Below are positions 1 through 8,431 of a DNA stretch of 55,607 nucleotides, in pieces. Below the pieces are notes generated by a model that saw only the letters and a list, made by a program, of their open reading frames with translations, searched no databases and was not told the DNA's origin. The stretch comes from Fidelibacterota bacterium (GTDB lineage Bacteria > Fidelibacterota > UBA2242 > JAOZSR01), in assembly GCA_029939575.1 (NCBI GenBank), contig JAOZSR010000013.1, positions 1-55,607 on the forward strand, read 5' to 3'. How positions within the stretch are numbered: position 1 is the stretch's first letter; every line of letters begins with the position of its first letter. The translations under genes and the position numbers were made by a program.

Positions 1-89
1 ACTCCATCAACAATGTTAATCATTAATATTTTAATTAATAAATTTTAGAGTTATAGGAATTTATTTCCAAAAATCAATATTCACAATTC

Positions 90-118
90 TTGCATATTAA
101 TATTTTTTAATGTAAATT
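90..118 (+). promoter_or_regulatory. Possible sigma70-type promoter for tRNA-Ala
   Basis: A TTGCAT -35-like box at 90-95 and a TAAATT -10-like box at 113-118 are separated by 17 bases. Transcription would start about 30 bases before the tRNA. The surroundings are very AT-rich, so a chance match is possible. Nothing else was seen in 1-153. Confidence 0.35.
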
Positions 119-153
119 TTTTACGCTTTTTTAATAAGAGTAAGTAATAGAAT

Positions 154-226
154 GGGGCTGTAGCTCAATTGGGAGAGTGCCTGAATGGCATTCAGGAGGT
201 CGTCGGTTCGATCCCGTCCAGCTCCA
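154..226 (+). tRNA. tRNA-Ala (anticodon GGC)
   Basis: A complete 73-base cloverleaf can be folded. The acceptor stem GGGGCTG pairs with CAGCTCC with one G-T pair, the D arm is typical, and the anticodon stem CCTGA/TCAGG closes a seven-base loop with GGC at 187-189, which reads Ala GCC and GCU codons. The T arm has the canonical TTCGATC loop and one T-T mismatch in its stem (positions 50-64 in tRNA numbering). The discriminator is A and the CCA end is not encoded, so it must be added after transcription. A U-tract hairpin follows closely. Confidence 0.96.
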
Positions 227-241
227 CTCTTTATTTATTTT

Positions 242-270
242 AAAAATGGGTTACAAGCCCATTTTTTTTT
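242..270 (+). terminator. Rho-independent terminator after tRNA-Ala
   Basis: The arms AAAATGGG and CCCATTTT enclose a seven-base loop and run into nine consecutive T. It sits 15 bases after the tRNA and before the HAD gene, so the tRNA is probably a separate transcript. Confidence 0.85.
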
Positions 271-334
271 AATTCTTATCCCACAGATGTTGAACATTTG
301 AAAATAATTTTTTTTGATAACAGGAGAATATCTT

Positions 335-913
335 TTGATAAAAATATTTGAACCGGTAAAAGCCCTGATTTTTGATTGTGACGGTACATTGGTTGATACG
401 ATGCCCCTTCATTGGGAAGCATGGCATGAGACTTTTTCAACTCATAATGTTGATTGTCCGCCGGAATTTTTAAAAGACAGAGCAGGTTCTCCCATAAAAA
501 AAATTATTAGCCAATTTAATAAAATATTTGGATACTCGATTGATGTTAATAAATTTGTTGAAGAAAAGAATAACCGAGCTAATGATAAATTAAAAAAAGC
601 CAGAGCCATTGAGCCTGTTGTTGAAATAGCAAGACAATATAAGGGTAAGATGCCAATGGCTGTTGCATCCGGTGGTTCAAAAAGGCATGTAGAATTTTCA
701 TTAAAATCTATCGGGATTTTTGATTTTTTTGATGTCATTTTAACGGCAGACGATCCTGTAAGAGGGAAACCAGCCCCGGACATTTTCCTGGAAGCTGCAA
801 AAATAATGGGTGTTGATCCGGAATACTGCCAGGTTTTTGAAGATGGGAATATGGGGATTCAGGCTGCGAAAATGGCAGGAATGTACATCACTGATGTCAG
901 AAAATATATTTAA
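335..913 (+). CDS. HAD-superfamily phosphatase, YqaB/beta-phosphoglucomutase-like
   Basis: This 192-residue cytosolic hydrolase belongs to HAD subfamily IA. Visible motifs are motif I with D14 and D16 in FDCDGT, motif II with S112 in VASGGS, motif III K145 in GKPAPD, and motif IV around E169-D170. The segment MPLHWEAW in the cap is like that of YqaB-type fructose-1-phosphate phosphatases and related beta-phosphoglucomutases, so a small sugar phosphate is the likely substrate. The TTG at 335 was chosen because AGGAG lies eight bases upstream (322-326); an in-frame TTG at 314 lacks a site. It is followed by an 86-base gap and looks like a stand-alone gene. The exact substrate cannot be read from the sequence. 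Confidence 0.88.
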   Translation: MIKIFEPVKALIFDCDGTLVDTMPLHWEAWHETFSTHNVDCPPEFLKDRAGSPIKKIISQFNKIFGYSIDVNKFVEEKNNRANDKLKKARAIEPVVEIARQYKGKMPMAVASGGSKRHVEFSLKSIGIFDFFDVILTADDPVRGKPAPDIFLEAAKIMGVDPEYCQVFEDGNMGIQAAKMAGMYITDVRKYI

Positions 914-999
914 TTTTCACATTTTTTCTGATTTGAAAATGCTAATAAATATTATGTTACACAGAGTATTGCAAAATTATTAAGGTAAATGGTTTATAA

Positions 1000-1893
1000 G
1001 TGAGACTAAACAGTAATATTTTTAAAAATATTTTTTATATTCTATTATTTCTTATTGTAACTCTTTTTTCATTAAGTATAATATTACAGAACCGTGCCAG
1101 AATAACGCTTTTAATTAATAAATTTAAAAGTAAAGATTCTACTTCACAGCAGGATTTACCATCAGATTTTAAAATAATGACTTACAATATTAACCATTGT
1201 TTAGGTACTGATAATATTTATGATCCGGATAGAATTTCTGATATTATTAAATCCCAGGCACCAAGTATTGTATGTTTAAATAAAGTGGATTATAAAACTA
1301 AAAGATCAAATTTTGATGAACAGGCAAGAAAAATCGCTGCTAATCTCGGAATGGAATTTTCTTTTGGAAAAGTGTTTGAAACTTCCGAAGGATGGCAAGG
1401 AAATGCTATATTGACAAGTTATCCTCTTGTTTTTGCAGAAAATAAAAGATTTAACATTAAGGAAAATGATTTTCCAAGTGGAGTTCTTCATACAATTCTA
1501 CAAATTAATAAAACTAATTTGCATCTATTTATTACAAACCTAAGTTCTGATTCACTCATTCAGGCAAAAGAAACATCAGAATTACTTAAAGCAATTATTA
1601 AGTGGGGAGATGAAGAACTGGGAATTTCTAAAGATCCAATGATAATCGCAGGGGATTTTAATATGAAACCCGGAGAAAAATCAATCCGGGAAATACTATA
1701 TTATTTTCATGATACTGGATCTGCTCTAAATGATACTTTATATATAAATTCCAATGAAGAACCAGTAATAAGACAAGATTATATTTTTGCCAATAACTTG
1801 CTCCGTCCTCTTTCTACCTATATTATAAATACTGAAAACACACAAAAAGCATCAAAAAGTTTACCCTTTGTAGTTCATTTTGAATTGAAGTAA
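1000..1893 (+). CDS. Membrane-anchored EEP-fold protein with missing catalytic residues
   Basis: The 297-residue product starts with one hydrophobic segment (about 10-30), then an endonuclease/exonuclease/phosphatase (EEP) domain from about residue 57. The fold markers YNIN (N63), GDFN (D219, N221) and QDYIF (D259) are present. However, the usual QEVD glutamate is K95 (LNKVD), the usual THL histidine is N180 (TNLSS), and the terminal SDH motif reads SKS (K286, S287). Known EEP enzymes need these residues for metal binding and acid-base chemistry, so this is probably a binding protein or pseudoenzyme. The domain would face the periplasm if the N-terminal helix is an uncleaved anchor. The start is GTG with only a weak upstream AAGG. 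No partner gene is evident. Confidence 0.75.
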   Translation: MRLNSNIFKNIFYILLFLIVTLFSLSIILQNRARITLLINKFKSKDSTSQQDLPSDFKIMTYNINHCLGTDNIYDPDRISDIIKSQAPSIVCLNKVDYKTKRSNFDEQARKIAANLGMEFSFGKVFETSEGWQGNAILTSYPLVFAENKRFNIKENDFPSGVLHTILQINKTNLHLFITNLSSDSLIQAKETSELLKAIIKWGDEELGISKDPMIIAGDFNMKPGEKSIREILYYFHDTGSALNDTLYINSNEEPVIRQDYIFANNLLRPLSTYIINTENTQKASKSLPFVVHFELK

Positions 1894-1959
1894 TATCTTT
1901 TTTGAAAATTCAAAAACCCTAAATTTCTTATTATGTTAAATTTTCAAGGCAAAATATGC

Positions 1960-1986
1960 TTGCAAATTAAGTTTTTTTGATATAAT
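1960..1986 (+). promoter_or_regulatory. Probable promoter of the aldehyde dehydrogenase gene
   Basis: A perfect TATAAT at 1981-1986 is preceded by TTGCAA at 1960-1965 with a 15-base spacer, shorter than the ideal 17. It lies about 90 bases before the start codon, after the end of the previous gene. No operator was recognised. Confidence 0.5.
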
Positions 1987-2077
1987 CTTAAATATGTCAA
2001 GAATGAATGAAATTATTGTCATAAGTTATAAAAGCATTTCAATAAAAAATACAATAAAATAATTGAGGAGGTCAACA

Positions 2078-3616
2078 ATGGATTATGATTTTTTAAAAAA
2101 TTTAGGAATAAATGATGTGAATTATGGAGCTACAACAGGTAGAAGCGACGGATGGATTAAAACAACTGGCAAAGAGCTTACAAGTTATTCTCCAATTGAT
2201 GGAAAACCTATTGCCAAAGTTATACAGGCAACTGAAGAAGAATATGAATTAATTATGAAAGAAGCTATGACCGCTTTTGAAAAATGGCGTATGCTTCCGG
2301 CTCCTGAACGTGGCCAGATTGTACGTGAAATTGGCAATATTCTTAGGGAAAACAAAGAAGATCTCGGCAAACTTGTAACTCTTGAAATGGGAAAAATCCT
2401 GGCCGAAGGCGAAGGTGAAGTGCAGGAAATGATTGATATCGCTGACTTTGCTGTAGGACAAAGCAGAATGTTATATGGATTCACAATGCATAGCGAACGT
2501 CCAAATCACAGAATGTTTGATCAATATCATCCTTACGGTGTTGTTGGAATTATTACCTCTTTTAATTTTCCGGTTGCTGTTTGGGCGTGGAATGCTTTGA
2601 TCGCAGCAATTTGTGGAGATGTAAATCTCTGGAAACCAAGTTCAAAAGCTCCTTTATGTGGAATCGCAGTACAAAATATAATTGCCCCAATAGTTGATAA
2701 ATATGATCTCAAAGGTGTTTTTTCCATGGTAATTGGAAAAGGTTCGGAAATTGGCGAAAAAATGATTAATGATAAACGAATACCTTTAATCAGTGCCACT
2801 GGAAGTACCAGAATGGGGAAAAGGATTGGCGAAGCAGTTGGTAAGAGACTTGGCCGTTCAATTCTTGAACTTGGTGGAAATAACGCAATTATTATTGATA
2901 AAGATGCTGATCTTGATATGGCACTTCATGCTACTTTATTTGGAGCAGTTGGTACTGCCGGACAACGTTGTACAAGCACCCGTAGAATAATTATTCAAAA
3001 ATCTGTTAAAGAAAAATTTGTAAATACTCTTGTTAATGCTTATAAACAGGTTAATATTGGAAATCCATTATCAGAAAAAACTTTGATGGGGCCACTTGTA
3101 GATCAAATAGCAGTTGATCAAATGATGGCTGGAATTGAAAAAGCAAAGAACTCAGGTGGAAAATTATTATATGGTGGAAATGTTGTAAAATTGGCAAATT
3201 TGGAACAGGGTTTTTATGTTGAACCTACAATTATGGAAGTTAAAAATGAATATGAAATAGTACAGGAAGAAACATTCGCTCCGCTTTTATATATTATTGA
3301 ATATGATGATATAGAGGAAGCAATTCAAATTCATAATGATGTTCCCCAGGGATTAAGTTCAGCCATTTTTACAAAATCTATGCATAATGAGCATTTATTT
3401 CTTTCTCATCGTGGTTCAGATTGTGGTATTGCTAATGTTAATATCGGCACTTCAGGCGCTGAGATTGGTGGTGCTTTTGGTGGAGAAAAAGAAACCGGTG
3501 GTGGCAGAGAATCAGGTTCAGATTCATGGAAAACCTATATGAGACGCCAGACAAATACAATTAATTGGAGCACTGAATTACCTTTGGCACAGGGTATTAA
3601 ATTTGAATTAGAATGA
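2078..3616 (+). CDS. Aldehyde dehydrogenase, ALDH7 (antiquitin/aminoadipate semialdehyde) type
   Basis: This is a 512-residue cytosolic NAD-dependent aldehyde dehydrogenase. The catalytic cysteine C298 lies in GQRCTSTRR, the general base E264 in LELGGN, and the conserved asparagine N163 in SFNFP. The nucleotide-binding sequence TGSTRMG is also present. The length and N-terminal signature (LGINDVNYGA) match the ALDH7 family, whose members oxidise alpha-aminoadipate semialdehyde or related amino-aldehydes. Lysine degradation is possible, but no other lysine genes are nearby. ATG 2078 is preceded by GAGGAG at 2065-2070; an upstream in-frame TTG at 2063 overlaps that site and is rejected. It is monocistronic, with its own promoter and terminator. 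Confidence 0.93.
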   Translation: MDYDFLKNLGINDVNYGATTGRSDGWIKTTGKELTSYSPIDGKPIAKVIQATEEEYELIMKEAMTAFEKWRMLPAPERGQIVREIGNILRENKEDLGKLVTLEMGKILAEGEGEVQEMIDIADFAVGQSRMLYGFTMHSERPNHRMFDQYHPYGVVGIITSFNFPVAVWAWNALIAAICGDVNLWKPSSKAPLCGIAVQNIIAPIVDKYDLKGVFSMVIGKGSEIGEKMINDKRIPLISATGSTRMGKRIGEAVGKRLGRSILELGGNNAIIIDKDADLDMALHATLFGAVGTAGQRCTSTRRIIIQKSVKEKFVNTLVNAYKQVNIGNPLSEKTLMGPLVDQIAVDQMMAGIEKAKNSGGKLLYGGNVVKLANLEQGFYVEPTIMEVKNEYEIVQEETFAPLLYIIEYDDIEEAIQIHNDVPQGLSSAIFTKSMHNEHLFLSHRGSDCGIANVNIGTSGAEIGGAFGGEKETGGGRESGSDSWKTYMRRQTNTINWSTELPLAQGIKFELE

Positions 3617-3630
3617 ATGGTGTGGTAAGC

Positions 3631-3658
3631 TAGAAAACTATTTAGGAGTAGTTTTCTA
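3631..3658 (+). other. Perfect 10-bp hairpin ahead of a terminator
   Basis: TAGAAAACTA pairs with TAGTTTTCTA around an eight-base loop. It lies between the dehydrogenase stop codon and the terminator at 3667-3699. It may protect the 3' end of the mRNA or simply be a remnant terminator; it has no U tract of its own. Confidence 0.6.
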
Positions 3659-3666
3659 AATTATAG

Positions 3667-3699
3667 GAGGACAGGATAATTTTCTGTCCTCTTTTTTTT
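3667..3699 (+). terminator. Rho-independent terminator of the aldehyde dehydrogenase gene
   Basis: GAGGACAG pairs perfectly with CTGTCCTC around a nine-base loop and is followed by eight T. The rest of the gap to 3913 shows no gene. Confidence 0.92.
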
Positions 3700-3913
3700 G
3701 TCCAATTAGTGAGTGTTTTTTACTCATTTCTCTTCTTCTCTTGGTAATAGAGTTCGAACCTGGTTAAACTTTTTAATAATTAATTGAGAGTGGATGAATT
3801 CGATATATAACATCAATGTTCTTAGTGTTTTAGTATCATTGTTACAGAAATTCATGAATAATACAGGTTATTAACATTTGAAATTCAGGATAAATAATAT
3901 AAATTAAGACGAT

Positions 3914-4624
3914 ATGAAAGAAGGAATTTTGTACATAGTCTCGACTCCAATTGGTAACCTTGAAGATATTACTTTTCGGGCTATTAATACTTTAAAAAAT
4001 GTAGATTTAATTGCGACCGAGGATACTCGTCACTCATCAATTATTTTCAAAAAATATGAAATTTTTACAAAACGAATAAGTTATTATGAAGAAATTGAAG
4101 AAAAACGTAGTACAGAACTCCTGCATAAACTTTTGAAAGGGGAAAAAATTGCGCTGATTTCTGATGCTGGAACTCCGGGTATTAATGATCCAGGCTTTCG
4201 AATAATTAGAAAAGCAATTGATAACAATATAAAAGTAGTTCCGATTCCAGGCCCGTCCTCGCTATTATCTGCTCTTGTAGGTTCCGGTTTAGCAACTGAT
4301 CGCTTTGTTTTTGAAGGTTTTCTTCCCCGGAAAAAAGGACGAAAAACCAGATTACAGGAATTGGCAAACGAGCCGAGGACAATAATATTTTTTGAAAGTC
4401 CATATCGGGTAGTCAAAACTCTAAAACAATTACTGGAAAACTGGGGAGATCGGAAATGCGTCGCTGCCAGAGAATTGACAAAATTATTTGAGGAATATAA
4501 ACGAGGGAAAATCTCAGAAGTTATCAACTATTTTTCCGAAAAAAAACCCAAAGGTGAATTTGTAATTCTCATCGAAGGTAATAAAAACAAAACAAAACAA
4601 AATAATCTCATTGAATTCAAATAA
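3914..4624 (+). CDS. rsmI: 16S rRNA (cytidine-1402-2'-O)-methyltransferase
   Basis: This protein of 236 residues methylates the 2'-OH of C1402 in the ribosomal decoding centre, using S-adenosylmethionine. It has the tetrapyrrole-methylase-like fold. Conserved RsmI segments are STPIGNLEDIT near the N-terminus, ATEDTRHS at about 35-42, SDAGTPGINDPG at about 78-89, and PGPSS plus the GFLPRKKGRK loop further on. It is shorter than the about 286-residue E. coli enzyme because it lacks the C-terminal extension. There is no good ribosome-binding site before ATG 3914. The last 14 bases overlap the next reading frame, suggesting coupled translation. Confidence 0.95.
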   Translation: MKEGILYIVSTPIGNLEDITFRAINTLKNVDLIATEDTRHSSIIFKKYEIFTKRISYYEEIEEKRSTELLHKLLKGEKIALISDAGTPGINDPGFRIIRKAIDNNIKVVPIPGPSSLLSALVGSGLATDRFVFEGFLPRKKGRKTRLQELANEPRTIIFFESPYRVVKTLKQLLENWGDRKCVAARELTKLFEEYKRGKISEVINYFSEKKPKGEFVILIEGNKNKTKQNNLIEFK

Positions 4625-5777
4625 AAAAAAATCAATCAAATCAACTGTAGCTTTAATAAAATGTGATTCTTACATTCAGGATGAAGTTTTTTCTGCCGTA
4701 AAAAGGGGAATAGATATTCTGGGTGGAATTGAAAAATTTATCAGGGCCAAGGAAAAAATTCTCCTAAAACCAAATCTTCTGAGTGCTCATCCTCCGGAAG
4801 AATGTGTAACTACACATCCTTCAATATTCAAAGCCTTGGCGAGAATTGTATTGGAAGCCGGATGTGATGTAAGTTATGGCGATTCTCCTCCAAGGGGAAA
4901 AGCGGAAAAAATCGCTAGTATATCCGGACTTGAAAAAATAGCAATTGAGTTAAATATTCCTTTTGAAAATTTTGAAGATGGAGAAATTTCGTCATTTAGT
5001 TCTGGTATTCAAAATAAACAATTTTTGATTGCCAGACCAGTATTAAATTGTGATGGAATTATAAGTTTACCAAAATTAAAAACTCATCATCTAACACGCT
5101 ATACAGGTGCTATAAAAAATCAGTTTGGCTACATTTCAGGTTTTACAAAACCTGAGTTTCATGTCAAATTGCCCGGGATTCATGAATTTTCTAAAATGCT
5201 GGTAGATTTGACAAGTTTTATTCCTCCAAGATTATTTGTCATGGATGGAATACAGGCGATGCAGGGAAATGGTCCTGCAGCCGGATCACCTTACAATCTT
5301 GGAGTTATTTTAATTTCCGACGATCCTGTGGCACTGGATAGTGTTGCTTGTAAAATTCTTGACCTAAAGCCAGATTTGGTTTTGACAAATTTTTATGGAC
5401 AAAAATTTGGATTAGGTAATATGGATTTTGAGAAAATTGAAATAAAGGGCGATTCCATATTTAAAGCTCCGGATTTTGAAATTGAACGCAAACCCACAAT
5501 GGAACAAAACCTCGCAGAAAAATTTAGTTTCTTGAAGAATTTATTAACTTCAAAACCAGTAATATCAAAAAGTAAATGTAACGGATGCAATACCTGTATC
5601 AGTCAATGCCCGGTAAATCCAAAAGCAATTTATCAAAGATCAGATACAAATAACAAAGTACCAAAATATGATTACAATGCCTGCATTCGCTGTTTTTGCT
5701 GCCAGGAAGTATGCCCGCAAGGTGCGATTTCCGTAAAAAAACCAATTATGAAGAAACTAATCGAACTTTTTTATTAA
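4611..5777 (+). CDS. DUF362 protein with C-terminal 2x[4Fe-4S] ferredoxin domain
   Basis: The 388-residue product has an N-terminal DUF362 domain (about 10-290), then two cysteine clusters of bacterial ferredoxin type. The first begins CNGCNTCISQCP near residue 323 and the second is CIRCFCCQEVCP near 360; each has C-x2-C-x2-C-x3-CP spacing. DUF362 proteins are uncharacterised, but the ferredoxin tail implies electron transfer. The start is a TTG inside the end of rsmI with no clear ribosome-binding site, and no in-frame ATG is near, so the exact start is uncertain. No signal peptide is seen, so it should be cytoplasmic. The small membrane-protein gene at 5794 follows at 16 bases. Confidence 0.85.
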   Translation: MNSNKKKSIKSTVALIKCDSYIQDEVFSAVKRGIDILGGIEKFIRAKEKILLKPNLLSAHPPEECVTTHPSIFKALARIVLEAGCDVSYGDSPPRGKAEKIASISGLEKIAIELNIPFENFEDGEISSFSSGIQNKQFLIARPVLNCDGIISLPKLKTHHLTRYTGAIKNQFGYISGFTKPEFHVKLPGIHEFSKMLVDLTSFIPPRLFVMDGIQAMQGNGPAAGSPYNLGVILISDDPVALDSVACKILDLKPDLVLTNFYGQKFGLGNMDFEKIEIKGDSIFKAPDFEIERKPTMEQNLAEKFSFLKNLLTSKPVISKSKCNGCNTCISQCPVNPKAIYQRSDTNNKVPKYDYNACIRCFCCQEVCPQGAISVKKPIMKKLIELFY

Positions 5778-5793
5778 TATGGAATAATATTTT

Positions 5794-6165
5794 ATGATTT
5801 TCCCTTATATTATTATCGGATTTACTTTTACAATTAGCGGACTTTTATTCTGGTTTTTACCAAATAGAACAAAAAAAATAATGCTATTGGTTATGAATAA
5901 AGAACTCTTTTATATCCCCGGAATTATTGAAATTATTATGGGGCTAACAACTTTGTGGTTTAGGGATAATACTTCTATGACCTGGTTTTCTTACCTGATG
6001 GGTTTTTTGCTATTTTTTGATGGAATTTTTAATCTTGCTGCACCTAATGGTGCGAAAATGGGGTATGAGTATTTTTTACAGGATGAACTAAAAGGTTTTA
6101 AAACTTATGGTATTTTTCTTTTTTCCTTATCAATTGGATATCTGTTAGCTGGGTTTTCATTATAA
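5794..6165 (+). CDS. Small four-helix membrane protein
   Basis: This protein of 123 residues consists almost wholly of four predicted membrane helices (about 2-25, 40-58, 65-83 and 102-121). The short loops contain a conserved-looking PNRTKK and a longer polar stretch before the last helix. I do not recognise the family. It lies 16 bases after the DUF362/ferredoxin gene on the same strand, so the two are probably cotranscribed and the membrane protein may dock or regulate its neighbour. The ribosome-binding site is weak (GGAATAAT). A strong hairpin follows. Confidence 0.75.
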   Translation: MIFPYIIIGFTFTISGLLFWFLPNRTKKIMLLVMNKELFYIPGIIEIIMGLTTLWFRDNTSMTWFSYLMGFLLFFDGIFNLAAPNGAKMGYEYFLQDELKGFKTYGIFLFSLSIGYLLAGFSL

Positions 6166-6188
6166 ATATGGAAAATTTCTTAATAAAA

Positions 6189-6215
6189 AAAGCCCGGGTA
6201 TAAAACCAGGGCTTT
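6189..6215. terminator. Bidirectional terminator between convergent genes
   Basis: AAAGCCC pairs with GGGCTTT, with additional GG/CC pairing inside. It is flanked by A-rich sequence on the left, which is a U tract for minus-strand RNA, and T-rich sequence on the right. It separates the membrane-protein gene from the convergent NFU gene. Confidence 0.75.
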
Positions 6216-6242
6216 AAATTTATCAAAATTGAAAATGTTTAT

Positions 6243-6467
6243 TTAGAAAACCTGTTCTACACTTTTGACTTCAGGCAATTCTTCTTTCAATCTTTTTTCG
6301 ATACCCATTTTTAAAGTCATTGTGCTCATTGGGCAACCGCCACAAGCGCCTGTAAGTTTTACTTTTACAATGCCATCATCAGTTACATCGATAAGGTCAA
6401 CACCACCACCATCGGCTTGTAGCATTGGTCTGATTTTTTCTAATATTGCTTCAACATTTTTTTTCAT
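6243..6467 (-). CDS. NFU-domain iron-sulfur cluster carrier
   Basis: The 74-residue protein is a stand-alone NifU C-terminal (NFU) domain. It carries the paired cysteines C42 and C45 in GACGGCPMS, which bridge a [4Fe-4S] cluster between two subunits and deliver it to apoproteins. The start has a clear AAAGGA site eight bases upstream. It is separated by about 250 bases from the next minus-strand gene. The flanking terminator suggests a separate transcript. No suf or isc genes are in the window. Confidence 0.92.
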   Translation of the reverse strand: MKKNVEAILEKIRPMLQADGGGVDLIDVTDDGIVKVKLTGACGGCPMSTMTLKMGIEKRLKEELPEVKSVEQVF

Positions 6468-6713
6468 TGTTTCATTCCTTTATTCTTTATATCATTAATT
6501 TTTGTCAAATATTTATGTTTCAACTCTAAATATAAAGCCAAAAAGAATAAAGATGAAAGATTTTTTTGTATTTTTACAAACCAGGAAAAATATTGAATAT
6601 CAAGATTTGCTAAGAAATTATAAATCTGACTTTATTTTTTTAGGATAATAATATTTATAATCAAATTTTATTAGATTGTTTACAATTCTATGTCATATTA
6701 TGAATTTTAAGGT

Positions 6714-7913
6714 CTAGAGGTTTTCAGGATTAGATTCAAAACCTGTTTGATTAATATCAATAATTTTTCCACTATCGCCATAGATTTGAAACACTTTCCA
6801 GAAATTTCCAGGACTGTTTTTCGGCAATCGATAGCGTTTAATTAGATTATTTCCTGTATAAATTTTTACAATTACATTACCGTCAGCCAAAGCGGAACCT
6901 GATGTATCCTGGCTACCACTATTATTATAAATAGTATATGTATAAATCCCTGGATTTAGGGATGGAATTGTTATCGTTTCCGGGCCAAAGGATTTTTGGT
7001 CAACTTTGTCTAAAAAGTTTTTCCCCTGGATTAATGTCTGATTAGATTGATAAATATGGAAATCCTCATGGGTTGGGTTTGGTCCTTTTAAATGAGCATC
7101 CAGATCAATTGGATATCTATCCCAGGTCATAATAATCCGATAACCAGAGAGTGGAATAATTTTACTCAGTGTTGCCTGAATTGTAACCGGGAAATCCAGG
7201 ACAATATCAATATCAAATTTGTCACTGATATAGCCTTTTTTCCCAATATATACTGTATATCTACCCGGATTTACAGGTTGAATAAAATTACCATTCTTAT
7301 CACCAAAAAGGCGTGTGATTGTTTCCTGGCTACCTCTGTCCTGTATGATAATTATAGTATTTTTAATCCGTTCCCCGGTAACAGCATCGCAAACATTTCC
7401 GTGGATTGTATTTAGCCTGGAGTAAATTTTATTTATTTCAGTCATTTGACCTGTATACCCATCAATTTCAAGTGGTAACCAGGCAAGGCCGGTTTTGTCT
7501 GTTTTTGGTATAAAAGTTTTTAACAATTTGCCGGATTTAAAAATTTCTACCTTAATTTTTTGATTGTGAAAATTTGTTTCTTGATTGCTATGAATCCAAA
7601 GTTTGTAAGTGCCTGAAATGAATTTTCTGATTTTAAAGACTTCTTTTGTAACAGCCGTTTCAGGATTGATCACACCCGATGAACTAACATATTGATTAGA
7701 TGATAATGCCTGTATATTACCCTTTAACAGTTCCTGTTTGCCTAAATTATTTGGAATGACAAAACTTGCTTCTAGGCTTGTATTTGATGAAGGAAAACTA
7801 AGGACTATTTCAATATTTTCATTAGGATTTGCCAGAGGAAATGCTAATATAATGTTAAAACAACATAAAATGAGGATTAAGAATAATATATTTGTGAGTT
7901 TAATAGTTTTCAT
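6714..7913 (-). CDS. Secreted protein with CnaB-like and DUF2135/YfaP-like domains
   Basis: The 399-residue product begins with a signal peptide (hydrophobic to about residue 25). A carboxypeptidase-regulatory/CnaB-like beta-sandwich covers about 165-255, with VTGERI and GRYTVYIGKKGY. The C-terminal domain from about 264 begins with TWDRYPIDLDAHL and continues with GPETITI and PGIYTYTIYN. This resembles DUF2135/YfaP domains, which are extracellular beta-sandwiches with a characteristic W-D-x(n)-D-x-D/H motif. No catalytic motif was found, so a binding or structural role is likely. No ribosome-binding site is seen ahead of its ATG. It stands alone on the minus strand before a large AT-rich gap. 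Confidence 0.75.
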   Translation of the reverse strand: MKTIKLTNILFLILILCCFNIILAFPLANPNENIEIVLSFPSSNTSLEASFVIPNNLGKQELLKGNIQALSSNQYVSSSGVINPETAVTKEVFKIRKFISGTYKLWIHSNQETNFHNQKIKVEIFKSGKLLKTFIPKTDKTGLAWLPLEIDGYTGQMTEINKIYSRLNTIHGNVCDAVTGERIKNTIIIIQDRGSQETITRLFGDKNGNFIQPVNPGRYTVYIGKKGYISDKFDIDIVLDFPVTIQATLSKIIPLSGYRIIMTWDRYPIDLDAHLKGPNPTHEDFHIYQSNQTLIQGKNFLDKVDQKSFGPETITIPSLNPGIYTYTIYNNSGSQDTSGSALADGNVIVKIYTGNNLIKRYRLPKNSPGNFWKVFQIYGDSGKIIDINQTGFESNPENL

Positions 7914-8431
7914 TTTTTTTCATTTTGTCAATTATTAAATACTTATTTTTGATTAATAATATTTCAATAGGTTGTCCTATAATAATTAAAATAGTTTTTT
8001 CATCTGAAAATGAACCCGGAAAATCAACTTGTTACGTTTTATAAGAAAAGAGTAATTATTAAATTTTTCATTTAAAAAATCATACTATAATTTATAAAAA
8101 ATATTCAATAAATTGAAATTATTTTAAAGACAGAAAAATAGTATATCAGTTTTGACATGAATTGAACAACATTGATAAGACCACTTAAAAAAGATAAATC
8201 TTTTATACAATTTTGAATTTTATTATATTTAGTAGTTTGTGATAACCTATGAAAATGCGAAAACAATTAAGAATAAAAAGAAAAATTTTTAAACTCTTGA
8301 AACAAATACAGCATGATTATTATTCGATTAAATATATTTATGGTACTATAATAAAGTTTTACTGTATTAAGTAGATTTTTAATATTTTTATTAATACATT
8401 ATTTTTGAAGATAACAAAAAAGGAGATAACT
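7914..8431. other. 518-base AT-rich intergenic region
   Basis: This gap separates the divergent secreted-protein and aldolase genes. It holds a promoter-like sequence at 8152-8180 and the aldolase ribosome-binding site AGGAG at 8421-8425. A 41-codon reading frame at 8249-8374 lacks a ribosome-binding site. No riboswitch or RNA gene was recognised. Confidence 0.6.
8152..8180 (+). promoter_or_regulatory. Possible sigma70 promoter of the aldolase gene
   Basis: A perfect TTGACA at 8152-8157 is followed, after 16 bases, by GATAAG. The leader would be about 245 bases long. The -10 match is only moderate. Confidence 0.4.

Noticed and set aside
3740-3775. T-arm-like GTTCGAAC in the rsmI upstream gap
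   Set aside because: No acceptor, D or anticodon arms can be paired around it, so it is not a tRNA.
4084-4527. 147-codon minus-strand frame opposite rsmI
   Set aside because: It lies entirely antisense to conserved rsmI motifs.
8249-8374. 41-codon basic reading frame upstream of fba
   Set aside because: There is no ribosome-binding site, and the lysine/isoleucine-rich composition is what random AT-rich DNA gives.
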